Below are positions 18,606 to 29,579 of a stretch of 64,000 nt of DNA, piece after piece. The notes below the pieces were generated by a model, which had not been told where the DNA came from, did not search any database, and saw only the letters and a list, made by a program, of their open reading frames with translations. The stretch lies in contig JARGSG010000015.1 of the NCBI GenBank assembly GCA_030374805.1, forward strand, positions 310,001 through 374,000, written 5' to 3'. How positions within the stretch are numbered: the stretch's first letter is position 1; each line of letters starts with the position of its first letter. The DNA is from Gracilaria gracilis (taxonomy: Eukaryota; Rhodophyta; Florideophyceae; Gracilariales; Gracilariaceae). A program made the translations under genes and the position numbers.

Positions 18606-19322
18606 ATGGATGCCATAACTTGCTACTCGTCTACCCCGTCTTCCACCCCGCCATCAACACCCCCTCCCTCGTCTGCTCCCGCGCATGCGCCACCGCCTCC
18701 CCCATCGTTTGAGCATTCACAGGCAGAGGATCAACTGCAACTTCCACCTGTGATTCCTTTGTCTCGCCCGCCTCCGGTTACACCCGTATACCTTCTTCAT
18801 ATATACATTCCGCTCGTACACCCTGATCTTCAATCATTTACAGACACCCTGCTACAGGCCGTGCGCTCTCGTTCTCCGTCCACCAACTTCGAAAACGTTC
18901 CACACTACCACATAAGCTTATCGCGTCCAACCATACTAGAGTATCCCACGTTCCAAGCCATATACCCGCAATTGCACAAGTCCCTCGCACTTGTGCAGCG
19001 ACAACGTATTCACATTGGACCAATCATCCGCTCCTTTCTCAATCACGACGCCGACTGCGTCTATGTTGCTGCAATGCTTTCGGATACAATATTCACAATA
19101 CGCTTAATCCAAGTCATCGACAATATTTTTGAGCAGTATAATCTTCCCGTCTTCTTTGAAAGTCCTCTTCCACACATGTCATTCGCCACTACCAAAAACC
19201 TCGACATTCACCAAAGTCTTAATACCCCGTGTGAAATCCCTGTAGACTCAATTTTTATCCCCGTCACGTCTCTCACATGCTCTATTGGCACATCAAGCTT
19301 TCGAATACAGCTAGCAAAGTAA
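18606..19322 (+). CDS. USB1: U6 snRNA phosphodiesterase USB1
   Basis: 3'-5' exonuclease of the 2H phosphoesterase superfamily that trims and caps the 3' end of U6 snRNA, in the nucleus. Both catalytic HxS motifs are present: YHISLSRPTIL and PHMSFATTKN, spaced as in the family. The segment YLLHIYIPLVHPDLQSF matches the start of the Usb1 fold. The N-terminal 45 residues are Pro/Ser-rich low complexity. 238 aa from the ATG at 18606; the longer frame from 18405 overlaps the upstream gene and is rejected. Its stop lies 15 bp from the convergent debranching-enzyme gene. Confidence 0.85.
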   Translation: MDAITCYSSTPSSTPPSTPPPSSAPAHAPPPPPSFEHSQAEDQLQLPPVIPLSRPPPVTPVYLLHIYIPLVHPDLQSFTDTLLQAVRSRSPSTNFENVPHYHISLSRPTILEYPTFQAIYPQLHKSLALVQRQRIHIGPIIRSFLNHDADCVYVAAMLSDTIFTIRLIQVIDNIFEQYNLPVFFESPLPHMSFATTKNLDIHQSLNTPCEIPVDSIFIPVTSLTCSIGTSSFRIQLAK

Positions 19323-19337
19323 ACATCTTTGTATTCC

Positions 19338-22060
19338 CTACTCGTCCTCGAAAAAGTCTTCCGGTTCGGTTGCCATCCATGCTCTCAACAGTTCCGCAAC
19401 CGACCATGCCTGTGCAATACACCCACGCGCCCTGTGCGGAGCATCACCATCGAAAAGCTCGCTAACTTGGCCCACGCCAGCGTCATTAAGGTGTGATCTT
19501 AATACAGGTAGAAGGAATTCTCTCGCCAATTCGCGGTTACCAAACACCCTTAAATGTGAAAGAACAAAGGGACCGAGCAGCCATGCCCATCCGATTCCCT
19601 GATGGTAAGCGTTATCTCTGGCAAATACGTCACCGAGATAAACACCTTGGTACTTTTTTTCTTTCGGTGAAAGCGTTCTTACCGCGTGTGACGTTAGTAA
19701 GTGAGTAGAACACGCACCCAGCACTAAGAATCGTTGCTCTTCGGTCAATGGACTCCAGTTTAGAGAAGCTGCAATAAGCTGATTGGGTCGAAGTGAGCAA
19801 TCCATGTTTGTTCGATCTTCACCACCTTCGATAACATCATAACAATATCCCAGCTCAGCATTCCAAAACTTCTCCTGAAATGATTGTTCGGTAATGTCGG
19901 CCATACCAGTGAAAACATCGCTATCGTCTTCCTTTTCAAGCTCGCTTGCGAAAAAGGCCATGCAATTCAGAGCATTGTACCACAGAGCGGCCAGCTCAAC
20001 AGCCTTGCCATCTCTTTGAGTGTACACAACATCGGTTTTCGCGTCCATCCAGGTCAGAGCTAAACCCGGTGATCCTGCATGGAGTAATCCGTCTTTATCT
20101 TGTACAATTCCAAATCTTGTTCCATTGCAGTGATGACGAACAATGTCTTGAAGGATGGGGAACAGCTCCAACAGAAGCTCCAAATCTCCGGATGCCATGT
20201 AGTAAGCGCGGATTGCCTCAAAATACCATAGCTGTGTAGTCACAAAGTGTATTGGTGTTAGAACATTCTGCTACCATGGGAAGCATTTTTTCTCGCAAGA
20301 GATGTGGAAGGAAGACCGTACCGTTCCATCTGCGTTATCATAATCGGTTTCCGTTGGGGCTGAACCGTCATCTGGAAATCTGTTCGGTAACATACCCAGG
20401 CTCACTTCAATATAAATCGCGATACAAGCATTGCATCAATTTCTTGGAGTTAGAAGTCCGAACCGTCTCGGATTTCGTCATATCTACCCAACATGCCGGG
20501 TTTTGGAAATCATCGGAGTTTGAGCGATAAACTTACCGTACTTTGAGAAAGTTTGTAGAATCGAACGTGCAACGTCATATCGCCCGGTCACAATCGTTAA
20601 CCCTGGCAGAGATATCATTGTCTTCATTGTTGAAACGATAGAGACATAAACAAGAATAACAATAGTGCGTCAGAAAACTGCAGTTTGCTCCGAAATATGA
20701 ATCGCAAGTCATGTTTACGACGAATAATACGCACATCCCTGGCCCAGTCTGTGAACCAATGAAACCCGGCTACAACAGACCTTCCTCCTCCTCTTGAGAT
20801 GATGAACTGATCCGCGGCAAGCACGAGTTGTTTGATGCTAGGTTCAACACTTCTTCGTCTTCGCCTTCGCTTCATATAAGCCGAACGAGAAGAATCAGAG
20901 TACGGAGATGACTCCGAACATGGAATTCTATCCTCTGTTTCCATTCTTCTTTGGAACGCCTTGTATCGCGCGTCGTCGAACTTCTGCAAAAGTGATCTTT
21001 CGTAAGCGTGTTGCATCGCCAGTTCCGCCTCTCCATCCAAACTCAGTTGTGAAGCATTACTCTCAGCTGTCGCTACAAAAGTCGCTACTCCTCCTGGTGG
21101 CAGTTCAACTATGAAGGTCGCCGCGTGCAAGTTGTCATCAACATGCGGAAGTCCTCGCATACGCTCTTCGGAAAGAACAAACCCGCGCATCCACTCATTG
21201 GTTAGGTCCGCCGTACCCCGGCTAACCATCATAGTGAGCGTAGTTTCGTGATGCTCACGAGTGGTAAACAGCACAGATACCGTTGACCCATTTCTACCGA
21301 CATTTGCAGAGTAGTTAAAATTGGGTCTCAAGCCAGAGGTTCTGTCATGATGGTTCCGGTGATTGACTAAAGCTTGCATTCGGAGCTCAATCGCTTCTGT
21401 AGCACGACGAAGATAATAAGTAACGTATACCGTATTTTGACCATGCTTCATCCATATGCGCTTTTCTAACACGGCGTCTCCAAGGGAATATGAAAAGACT
21501 GGCACCGTACCCTCCAAGCGAAATGAGTCCATGAGCTCGAAACCTGCTGGCGTCACTACTTCATCATCGCGGAGCTTTGAAAGAGTTGTGGATATACCGT
21601 CATTGCGCCAAACGGGTGGAACTGAATCGAATCGATCAGCCCGTGTTACACCTCCGTTGCTTGAAGGTGTACTTCTGTGACCACTAGGAGATCGCGCAAT
21701 TACAGCTTGTCGCTTCAGTACGTTCTTCTTTCGGCGATCTGTGGAGAGGTGGTAATCTTTGCCATGATAGAAGACAGTCTCGCAAAGCTTGGACAGCAGG
21801 AGTGTTCGATCCAAGGGTGGTCGAAGTGCCGCTACTAGAAGCCCGTGATATGAACGACTGAGAGACCCCGCCAGCGTCATCGACCCATAACCTCCTATTC
21901 CGTTCGTAACAAGTACCTCTCGAGCCTCTGCCATAGGTAACTCCCCGCAAACTTCGCGGCCGACATAAACAACATCTGTAGGTAAATCACAGTTCAGCAT
22001 CGGGACCGTGTACTCATTGATGGCAGATAGAGAAGGGCGCTGTGGCGTTGAAACACCCAT
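19338..22060 (-). CDS. glycogen debranching enzyme-type amylo-alpha-1,6-glucosidase, four exons
   Basis: Debranching enzyme hydrolysing alpha-1,6 branches of glycogen or floridean starch. Exons on the minus strand: 20735-22060, 20537-20621, 20322-20404, 19338-20231; introns of 113, 132 and 90 bp, all GT-AG. Each join restores family motifs: HWFTDWARD + TMISLPGL, then SLGMLPNRFPDDGSAPTETDYDNADGT + LWYFEAIRAYY. Total is about 795 aa. Exon 1 carries the GDE N-terminal domain (LVTNGIGGYGSMTLAGSLSR, YHGLLVAAL) and ends at the catalytic barrel; the rest is the (alpha/alpha)6 C-terminal domain. This is the bacterial/archaeal-type architecture, not the large animal/fungal bifunctional enzyme. It is the most intron-rich gene in the window. 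Confidence 0.88.
20232..20321 (-). other. debranching enzyme intron 3
   Basis: 90 bp, donor GTACGG, acceptor ACAG; phase 0. Confidence 0.75.
20405..20536 (-). other. debranching enzyme intron 2
   Basis: 132 bp, donor GTAAGT, acceptor GAAG; phase 1. Confidence 0.75.
20622..20734 (-). other. debranching enzyme intron 1
   Basis: 113 bp, donor GTGCGT, acceptor GAAG; phase 0. Confidence 0.75.
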
Positions 22061-22635
22061 ATCTAATCGTTTTGTAGGTGGGATTCTGCCCGGGAGATTG
22101 GTTTAGCCATTGGCGGGGAACGGTCAATTACGCTCAAACCATACATAGGTGGCGGCCTATCCAGTGTCGAAGCTGTACCAGTATTACCGCCACCTCACAC
22201 ACCCACGTCTCCGTGTACTTGGGCTCGACAGCAATTTTGGGGCCAAATGAGACTTTGCGCTGCCTTTCGTACATTGCAAGATTTCTGATGCGGAAAATGA
22301 ATAGTTCCTTGGGACGGATATCGTGCAGCAGAAAGTGCCCAGAACTTGCTCCAATATCTGTATTGAAGAACGCTGTTGAAGAACGCAATCGGGTGGTGTG
22401 CTTCCTGGGTCGTGGCGGAGACCGTCGTAGCGCAGCATTAGATTCGAAATTCAGCTTGCAGCACACCGTTTTCTTTAGAACAATTTGATGCTTTCGCTTT
22501 AGCATGGATACGAGTGGGTAGTGACGTAGAAGAGTTTATTGTCGTGAAAGCTACTACATACTTATTTTCATATCCCACCAAGCTGAGAATGAAATGTACA
22601 GGGGACATGGATGGACTTCGATAACGATGCACCTG
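22061..22635. other. intergenic region, nothing recognised
   Basis: 575 bp between the debranching-enzyme start and the p24 stop. Overlapping frames on both strands show no domain. Confidence 0.35.
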
Positions 22636-23331
22636 TCATGCGATCTTTTTCCGTTTGAAGAATGACTTCAACGAGATGAAGTTAAGGAACCCTGTAGCAA
22701 TAGTAAACACACATGCGACGAGACTTAGTCTGAATATTGTGACTGTGGTGCTCTCGTTTATGGCAGTAAGACTGGCCTCTTGTTCTCGAAGTTGATCCAG
22801 CTTTTCAATAACGCTGTCGAGAGACTGCGTAACCCCGACGAAATCGTTATACACCTTCTCAGCGTGTTCTTGTTTGAGGAAGTTAGGAAGACTCTTCTGT
22901 CCGTCTTCGTTGACAGCTTCAACATCCAAGGTGACACGTCGAAGCACCCCCGGAGTAGACCGCGAATGCGGATGTACTTGATTGACAACACAGAAACGAA
23001 AGTCTTGTACGGTATGTGTTTGAAAGTTTCCGGTTTTGAAAGAGAACTTGACGGAATTTACGTCCTGCTTGTGGAAGTAAACGGTTCCTCTCTGGTCACT
23101 GACAAACAGATCCAAACTCATCTCCCCTTTTCCACTGGCCACATGTACTGTGCCGCGACATGTGGTCAATGGTGGTAGCTGTTCCACATAACATTTTCTT
23201 TGACCGTATGGTAGTTCGAAGGTAAGCGACGAAGCGTGTGAAAAACCGAAGGTGAAGAGAAATGAAACTGCTACGATAAAAACCGCAGGAGGCGTGTGGT
23301 GATGTGAAACACTTCCCCTTTGTTCTCCCAT
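22636..23331 (-). CDS. p24/TMED family cargo receptor
   Basis: ER-Golgi cargo receptor of the p24 (TMED/emp24/GP25L) family. 231 aa from the ATG at 23331; the frame continues upstream but lacks a signal peptide there. Domains: signal peptide (VFIVAVSFLFTFGFSHASS), GOLD domain beginning LTFELPYGQRKCYVEQL with the paired cysteines of the family, a coiled-coil region (EKLDQLREQEASLTAINEST), one membrane helix (LSLVACVFTIATGFLNFISL) and a short cytosolic tail FKRKKIA. The tail carries an aromatic and a KKxx-type dilysine for COPI/COPII binding. Confidence 0.88.
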   Translation of the reverse strand: MGEQRGSVSHHHTPPAVFIVAVSFLFTFGFSHASSLTFELPYGQRKCYVEQLPPLTTCRGTVHVASGKGEMSLDLFVSDQRGTVYFHKQDVNSVKFSFKTGNFQTHTVQDFRFCVVNQVHPHSRSTPGVLRRVTLDVEAVNEDGQKSLPNFLKQEHAEKVYNDFVGVTQSLDSVIEKLDQLREQEASLTAINESTTVTIFRLSLVACVFTIATGFLNFISLKSFFKRKKIA

Positions 23332-25586
23332 AGTGTTCTCGGAACGAATTGGCAACAGCAGTACAGAAGGAGAGATGGTTCTGTGGTGACGATGGATATC
23401 ACTGAGCTTTCGCAGAAAGCGCCAGCGTTGTGGAAGACTATTATGCGACAGCGATCTGAAACGCTGTGTGAAAGTGCAGCAGAAGCGGAAGGAAGAAGGC
23501 GGGCGTAGGGAAGCAGCGACTGAAGAGCTCCGTGAATGATTGTTGAACTTCACGAGTGTCGACGATGATTTGCAACTTGATTGCCCGTCAAATGCCTTTG
23601 TTGTGCAACATCTGCTCTAAAAAGCAGATAAATAAGGTTTTAAAATGATGGACAAAATACAATAATACGTCATAAAGAACTGTTCTTTACACACAAATGC
23701 CTTTTTTTAGGCTCTTTCATTCGTGACTTAAATCTTCTTCTCGTTGCGGTTTGTGACTGCAGCGGTCACCACCGCCTTGTGAAAACCGATTGGTTTCTTG
23801 CATTCTACCTCGTAAAACAGAAGACTGCTGTATCGTTCTTCAAATCGGTTTCAAATTGAAGCAAGAGCTCTGACTTAGACTTTCACACCCATTATTTATA
23901 AGTAATACATGGGTTACACCTCCATTCATTGCAGAATCGATTTAGAGTCCAATTCCAGAAAATCTTCTTGCTCTCCACTGCTAGTTTCCGACTCGTAAAA
24001 GAATGGACATTAGAACTGGTTTTTGCGGCATAGATCTATACGCATACGTTCTTTGATTGAATTTGGGCAGTTTTGTTCGCCGCAGAGTCTCGTACGATGG
24101 CTTGACTTCCCAAGATTGAGACTTGTTCCGGCCGTGCGTTCGAACTCCTAACCAAATTGGCTCCACCTTCGAATGTGTAGGTATCATTTACTTTTGTTTG
24201 GTGTTTCAAACTTTGACTCGGCAAAGTTACAGATATTTTTTCTCTCCTTTGATGTAGATATGAAAACAAAGGAGAAAATCCAGCGTTCTTCCGTGCTGGT
24301 TCTCCACAGCTCAGTCTGAGTGCTTATTGTAGACATCAACATTCATGTACAACCTTGAAGTAAAAATTTCTTGAGAGGAATTTCTCTCTCATCCATAACT
24401 CTTGTGGATTCCATGTCTATCTCGGTGTCGCTGGATTTTTGAAGCTCTTTCTTATATGTGACATCGAAATATGCTCTGCGAGAGGACCCCTCACATTCAC
24501 GTTGAGAATAGTGAGCGAAATATTGATGAGACCTTTCTCTGGGATAAAAGAGACGATTGAAAAGGAGAATGATGTTTTGCATCCTTGGGAAAAGAAATAG
24601 CCTTTTGTTTAATTGTACGTCATTCCAGCAGTGATAATAAATAACATTAGGAAACCATTTTAGTTTTAGGTATTAGTCTTGACAACTGACAAAGCTGTTT
24701 GTATCAACTATAGATAGCAGTGGACTCAATTTAGGTTGCGACGGTAGGAACCAAAAAAGTAAGGACAGAGTCGTTCACCTTCACCAGCACCAAAGTATGC
24801 AACAAGCTAAATATATCTGAGGTGTTTAGAATGCTCGAATATCATACATTGGAATACTTGTTATTTGCGTACCTCTGGAGCATACTTTCCAAAAACTCTC
24901 ATGACAATAAAAGTAGAACAAAAAACCCGTTCGGCGAAAATTAATTCGTAGACATAGAACGGCCCTAACGACGGAACATTTTTTTCCGTTCTCTTCTTTC
25001 ATGTGTACATTTTATAATGCACTATCTTTTGATTCGAAGCTTTATGCACCAATATCTGTGAATATTTCCCTTTTCATTGATATGAGACTTTGCAATGCAT
25101 GTGTTTTTTCACGACAACTCTCTGTTTGCTGCCAATCTTCTTGGCATAACCTGAACATTGTATATCCTGACAGGAACAAAGGAAACATAGATGCACCGTA
25201 ACGCTATATGATTCGAAGGCAACTCAAGTTCTGGTCCAAAACGTGTGTTGCTTCCAACTTGGAAGTGTCAAACGGTGCGGAAATACGTAACAAGCGGGAT
25301 AAAGGGGCTAAACTGCAATTTTATTACCACAGTGAGGAATAGAAAAAGTTGCACACAGATTTTTGTACAATTCTGTTTTGACTTTCTGTTCTGTGAACCG
25401 CAAAACGGACAACAACGTTCTTCCGCACGTCAGCTACGAAACCATTCTTTCATTCCGCTACCAAGCCTACAGCGTACCCTTCTGCTGAGGGAGAGGCGAG
25501 AGGTGTTCCACACAACTAGGGACACATCCAAAACTAACGCATCCCTCTCTGATATCTCTTTGTTGTCTTTTTGCGGTCCAATATAA
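23332..25586. other. 2.2 kb AT-rich intergenic region
   Basis: No gene recognised. The sequence is clearly more AT-rich than its surroundings, with short uninformative frames. A B-box-like GTTCGAACTCC at about 24130 lacks a matching A box. The first exon of ADA2 should lie in or before the right part, but I could not place it. Confidence 0.4.
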
Positions 25587-27050
25587 GCCGCAACCACGGC
25601 AGGGGGAAGTAAGGCACGTCCGAAGCGCGCACGCGCAAAGAACGAGAAGAAAGAAGAGCCGGAGAACACTTCTCGCTTTCATTGCGATTACTGTGGTCGC
25701 GACCTTTCTTTTGCCATTCGAGCGCGATGCGCCGTCTGTCCCGACTACGATTCCTGTCTGGACTGCTTCAGCGTGGGCGCTGCTCTCAAGCCTCACAAAG
25801 CAGAACATGCTTACCGCCTCATTCAGGTAGTACATACGGCCATATTTCAAGAGGGTTGGAGCGCAGATGAGGAAGAAAAACTCTTGGAGGGCTTGGAAAT
25901 GTATGGTGTCGGAAACTGGGAGCAAGTTGCAAATCAGATTGGTTCGAAGAGCGCTTCAGATACGGAACAACATTATATGAAAGTGTTTCTACAGTCTGCA
26001 GTGGCGCCATTGCCAGACCCAGACAAATATCTTCCAGACGAAAAGCCTGCTACTGAGAAAAGCGATGAAGTTGATCCCAAGATGCTACGAGTCATGCACA
26101 AGCATCAGCAGGAAGATGCTGCAGGATGGATGCCAAAGCGTCAAGATTTCGTTTACGAGTGGGACAATGAAGCTGAAGAGATTATTGGCGATATGGAGCT
26201 GCTTGACGATGACTCTAAGACAGACCGCGAAATCAAATCTCAGGTCCTTGAGATTTATGCGAAGAAGCTGGACGAGAGAGACAAGCGAAAGAAGTTCGTG
26301 CTGGAGCGTGGAATGACCAGCTTCAAAGACTTTCTCAGTACAGAAAAGAAGCGTCCAAGAGAAGAACGCGAACTACGTGAAAAACTACAAGTGTTTATGC
26401 GCTTCATGTCGCAAGAAGAGGTAGAGAAGCTGGTCGAGGGTATTGTAGAAGAACGCAAACTGAGATCGAAGATAGATATGATGAAAGAAGGTTTGGCGCA
26501 CGGTGCCGCATCGCTTGAGGAAGCCCAACGGATTACTCAGAACTTATCCAAGAGTAGGAATCGCAACGCTTCTCAAACAGAGCCCTCTTCGCTTTCCGAT
26601 CACACTTCGAGCCAACGAAGACCTCGACGGAGCAATGGGGAGAGCAGTCTTTCTGAGGCTACATCCCTTCCAAACGGACAACCGACAACTCCTTCCTCGG
26701 CGTCTGATTCGAAAGAAAGGAAAAACTTGGTTCTTGGAGAGGTTGACCTCGAAAGGATGGCCGGGGCAGAGCTGCTGTCGAGGGTTGAGCTTTCCTTGTG
26801 CGGGACCCTGAAGATAACTCCACACCAATATCTGATCATAAAGGAGGTTATGATTCGAGAAAACGCGCGAACAGGATGCTTACGGAAGAAGGACGCTAAG
26901 GCGATCATTGAATTGGATGCGACCAAAGTCTGTAAGATATATGATTACTTCATAGCTTGTGGGTGGATCCGCTCTGGACCAAATACCGCCTCTAATTCAA
27001 TCCGAAATGCGTCAGGCCATTTGACGACTCCAAACGGATCGAAAGCGTAA
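25587..27050 (+). CDS. ADA2: transcriptional adaptor ADA2 (5' exon not found)
   Basis: Adaptor of GCN5-containing SAGA/ADA-type histone acetyltransferase complexes. Domain order is diagnostic: ZZ zinc finger (FHCDYCGRDLSFAIRARCAV with CPDYDSCLDC), SANT domain (EGWSADEEEKLLEGLEMYGV then GNWEQVANQIGSKSASDTEQ), ADA2 middle region (VYEWDNEAEEIIGDMELLDD), and a C-terminal SWIRM domain (LKITPHQYLIIKEVMIRENA ending YDYFIACGWIRSG). The frame is closed by a stop at 25584 and has no ATG before the ZZ finger, so a short upstream exon is expected. Acceptor candidates are around 25588 and 25602; both need one base from the previous exon. About 488 aa are visible. Confidence 0.88.
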   Translation, partial: AATTAGGSKARPKRARAKNEKKEEPENTSRFHCDYCGRDLSFAIRARCAVCPDYDSCLDCFSVGAALKPHKAEHAYRLIQVVHTAIFQEGWSADEEEKLLEGLEMYGVGNWEQVANQIGSKSASDTEQHYMKVFLQSAVAPLPDPDKYLPDEKPATEKSDEVDPKMLRVMHKHQQEDAAGWMPKRQDFVYEWDNEAEEIIGDMELLDDDSKTDREIKSQVLEIYAKKLDERDKRKKFVLERGMTSFKDFLSTEKKRPREERELREKLQVFMRFMSQEEVEKLVEGIVEERKLRSKIDMMKEGLAHGAASLEEAQRITQNLSKSRNRNASQTEPSSLSDHTSSQRRPRRSNGESSLSEATSLPNGQPTTPSSASDSKERKNLVLGEVDLERMAGAELLSRVELSLCGTLKITPHQYLIIKEVMIRENARTGCLRKKDAKAIIELDATKVCKIYDYFIACGWIRSGPNTASNSIRNASGHLTTPNGSKA

Positions 27051-27899
27051 CACACTGCAACTCGATGCGAGCCTTTTTGTATCGCAATGGTCAAAACGCT
27101 TAGTTCCCGACACAGTATCCACGGTAAACCAAATGTTATTCGATCCCTGTATGTAGTCGCAACAGTGGCATTGTGATGAGAATCGATATCGCCTGGAGCG
27201 AAGATAAGCCGTGATGTACCTCGTAGTCGTTAAGAAGCAAATCTACGCGGTGTGTTTGGAGCATTAAATCTTTTTTGGACAGGGCACCATATTCATAGCC
27301 TTACTTGTGCCATTGTTGTAGAACACAAGTCACGTGTTCTGTTTAAACAGGAACCGACAGTAAGCACAATGGAAGTGATAATTCTGTGAACGAAGGAAGA
27401 GTCTCGTTATTGTTTCTAACCCGGACAAAATGAACTGCCTGGTAGCTTTCGATAGTCAGGGGAAATTGAGCCACAAAAATGGGAACGCGTGCGTGGCAGA
27501 GTTTCTTGACCGAGATGCATATGGCCAAACAGCTCCTTGACTTGATCAACTTCTTTACAACAAAAAGGCTTCTCCTTGAATGACACGCTTGCGTGAGTTT
27601 AGAATGATAACGACGGTCGAAAAGATTCATTCCTTACCCCACACTCCGTTGTAGCTTTACATTGAACTCCGCGAAAACATCCAAGTCAAGTAATTCATGT
27701 GAAAGCCACAGGCATACACTTTCGTTTCCAAGTAAAGCTTCATTTTCGTGACAACCACAATGTACATGACACAAACCTGTGGAAAAGTTGTGCAGTTGGG
27801 TGCTGCAGATGTATATCAGATGTCGACTATAACCACATTGCTAGCAATCTGCATCGAAATGGACGTTTGCTTTACATCAATGCCACATGTTAGTTACCT
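27051..27899. other. intergenic region, nothing recognised
   Basis: About 850 bp between convergent genes; no open frame with recognisable content. 3' untranslated regions of both neighbours are the likely content. Confidence 0.35.
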
Positions 27900-29579
27900 T
27901 CACATAGAGGACCGCCCGAATTTCTTGGCCAAGCCCATGAAATACGCGCTGATATTGTGAATTCTCCCGGGCTCGCTTGCGGCTAGTTCGTCGAGGGCTG
28001 CACAGGCGTCCTCCGCCCTTAAGTTCTGCATTGCACTAATAGCCCTTGCATCAAATGAAGATTCAGTGATGACCCCTTGATCTGTCATTTGGTAAAAGCG
28101 TTCCCGCACAGAAGGGTCCATTGTCTCAAGAGCTTCTCGCGTTTCCCTAGCTCTCGTGTTGTCATCAACTGGGTGGGTACCGTATGCCCCAGGGACCGCT
28201 GCGCCATATTGGCTTCCGTATCCTCCGGGAGCGCCGTATCCCGCAGCGTACCCTGCATGAGCGTTTGCGTGCGCATAGCCTCCATACCCACCATATCCGG
28301 ACGCTCCATATCCGCCGTAGCCTCCATAGCCACCGTAGCCACCAGTATTGTAACTACCTCTCTGGGATAGGGAGCGCGCCTCTCCTGCCGCAAACTTCTT
28401 GCAAAGACCCATTACGTAAGCACTCATGTTGCGTACGCGCGCAGGTTCTGGCAGTTCTGCCAAGACTCCTAATGCGTCTTGCTCTGGGAGGCGTCGAAGA
28501 GCGTCCATTGCACGATCATCTAATGCATTTCTTGGCAGATGGCCGGAGGCAGCAAGTTCGTCCAATCGTTGCTCTAACATTACGGAACTAACAGCGGGGC
28601 GCCGTGCGTTATAACCATCGTAAGAACCGTAGGCTGAAGCAGTAGTTGTATCGTATGAAGGACCAGCGCGCCCACCTGGTGCTCTTGAGTGGCCTTTGTA
28701 CTTTCTCGCCAACCCCATCCAGAACGCGGAGGGATTTCGTACTCGTCCGGGCTCCATGGCGGCAAACTCAGACAGAGCGCGAACAGCGTCAGGTTCCGCT
28801 AAGTCTACTAGAATATCCATTGCACGATCGTCGAAAAGACTAGGGTGGCACACCCCGGATTGAAAAACCCTTTGCAAGGCATCCGAGACTGCAGGCGGAA
28901 GATGAGCTAATGCGGAAGCTGGAACGGATGTTGGTTGGAAGGAGGGACCGGGAGCGGAAGACTGAACCGATCCGCCGGCGTTGACAACCCGTTTGAATAT
29001 ACTCATGATGAACGCGGGTTTGTTTCGAACGGTGGAAAAGTCGCGGCGTTGAATATCTTCCAAGGCCGCTAACGCCAACTGGGGGGAGACGCTGGCGAGA
29101 AAGTCCAGTGCTCTGCCGTCGACATCCTTCCTTTCGAACAAGCCAGAGGCGAAGATCTTTGCGAGAACGGCGTCAACTTCGGGTGTGAGACCCGTGGGAG
29201 CCATCTGTGGGTTGTCCACGGAGACGGGTTGGTTAAGGGTTGCGTCGGGCTCATCATCTTGTATGTCCTGTCTGCGGGGTGGGCGCACATCATCGAGCGG
29301 ATCCAAATTGGGCGGAGCACGTTCGGCAGGTGGCGGAGGGGGGGAAGGGTCGTGAGCGACGTGTTGTGGATGGGGAGCTTCTAGAGGGGGTGGCGGTGAG
29401 TGGACATCCTGGGGAGGTTCGAGGGGAGGGTCTTGTGGGAGCGGGGGAGGCGGATGATCGGGCTGCCCGTTTTGAGGCGGCTGAGGGTGGTTGACTGGGC
29501 TGGGGGGACGATCGTCATCGACCTTGCGCCGCTTGGGCGGGGGAAGGTCGCCCGGGGGATGGTCGGTGGTCTGCGTCAT
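27900..29579 (-). CDS. protein with four hnRNP Q acidic-domain (NURR/AcD-like) repeats and YG-rich region
   Basis: 559 aa. The N-terminus (1-130) is Pro-rich with a KRRK basic patch, suggesting nuclear entry. Four repeats of about 65-70 residues follow at about 132-200, 227-296, 332-397 and 485-555. Each has the pattern (F/L)DxRAxDxLxxL, then AxxALxEL, then RVRNxSAFxMGLxKK, as in the hnRNP Q/SYNCRIP N-terminal acidic domain. Between repeats three and four is a Gly/Tyr-rich stretch (about 408-480) with GGYGGYG periods, prion-like in composition. No RRM is visible. The hnRNP Q domain is known as a protein- or RNA-contact module and is usually single; four copies without RRMs is unusual. An RNP-scaffold role is inferred. 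Confidence 0.72.
   Translation of the reverse strand: MTQTTDHPPGDLPPPKRRKVDDDRPPSPVNHPQPPQNGQPDHPPPPLPQDPPLEPPQDVHSPPPPLEAPHPQHVAHDPSPPPPPAERAPPNLDPLDDVRPPRRQDIQDDEPDATLNQPVSVDNPQMAPTGLTPEVDAVLAKIFASGLFERKDVDGRALDFLASVSPQLALAALEDIQRRDFSTVRNKPAFIMSIFKRVVNAGGSVQSSAPGPSFQPTSVPASALAHLPPAVSDALQRVFQSGVCHPSLFDDRAMDILVDLAEPDAVRALSEFAAMEPGRVRNPSAFWMGLARKYKGHSRAPGGRAGPSYDTTTASAYGSYDGYNARRPAVSSVMLEQRLDELAASGHLPRNALDDRAMDALRRLPEQDALGVLAELPEPARVRNMSAYVMGLCKKFAAGEARSLSQRGSYNTGGYGGYGGYGGYGASGYGGYGGYAHANAHAGYAAGYGAPGGYGSQYGAAVPGAYGTHPVDDNTRARETREALETMDPSVRERFYQMTDQGVITESSFDARAISAMQNLRAEDACAALDELAASEPGRIHNISAYFMGLAKKFGRSSM

Noticed and set aside
24125-24140. B-box-like GTTCGAACTCC suggesting a tRNA
   Set aside because: No acceptable A box at a suitable distance and no cloverleaf by eye on either strand.
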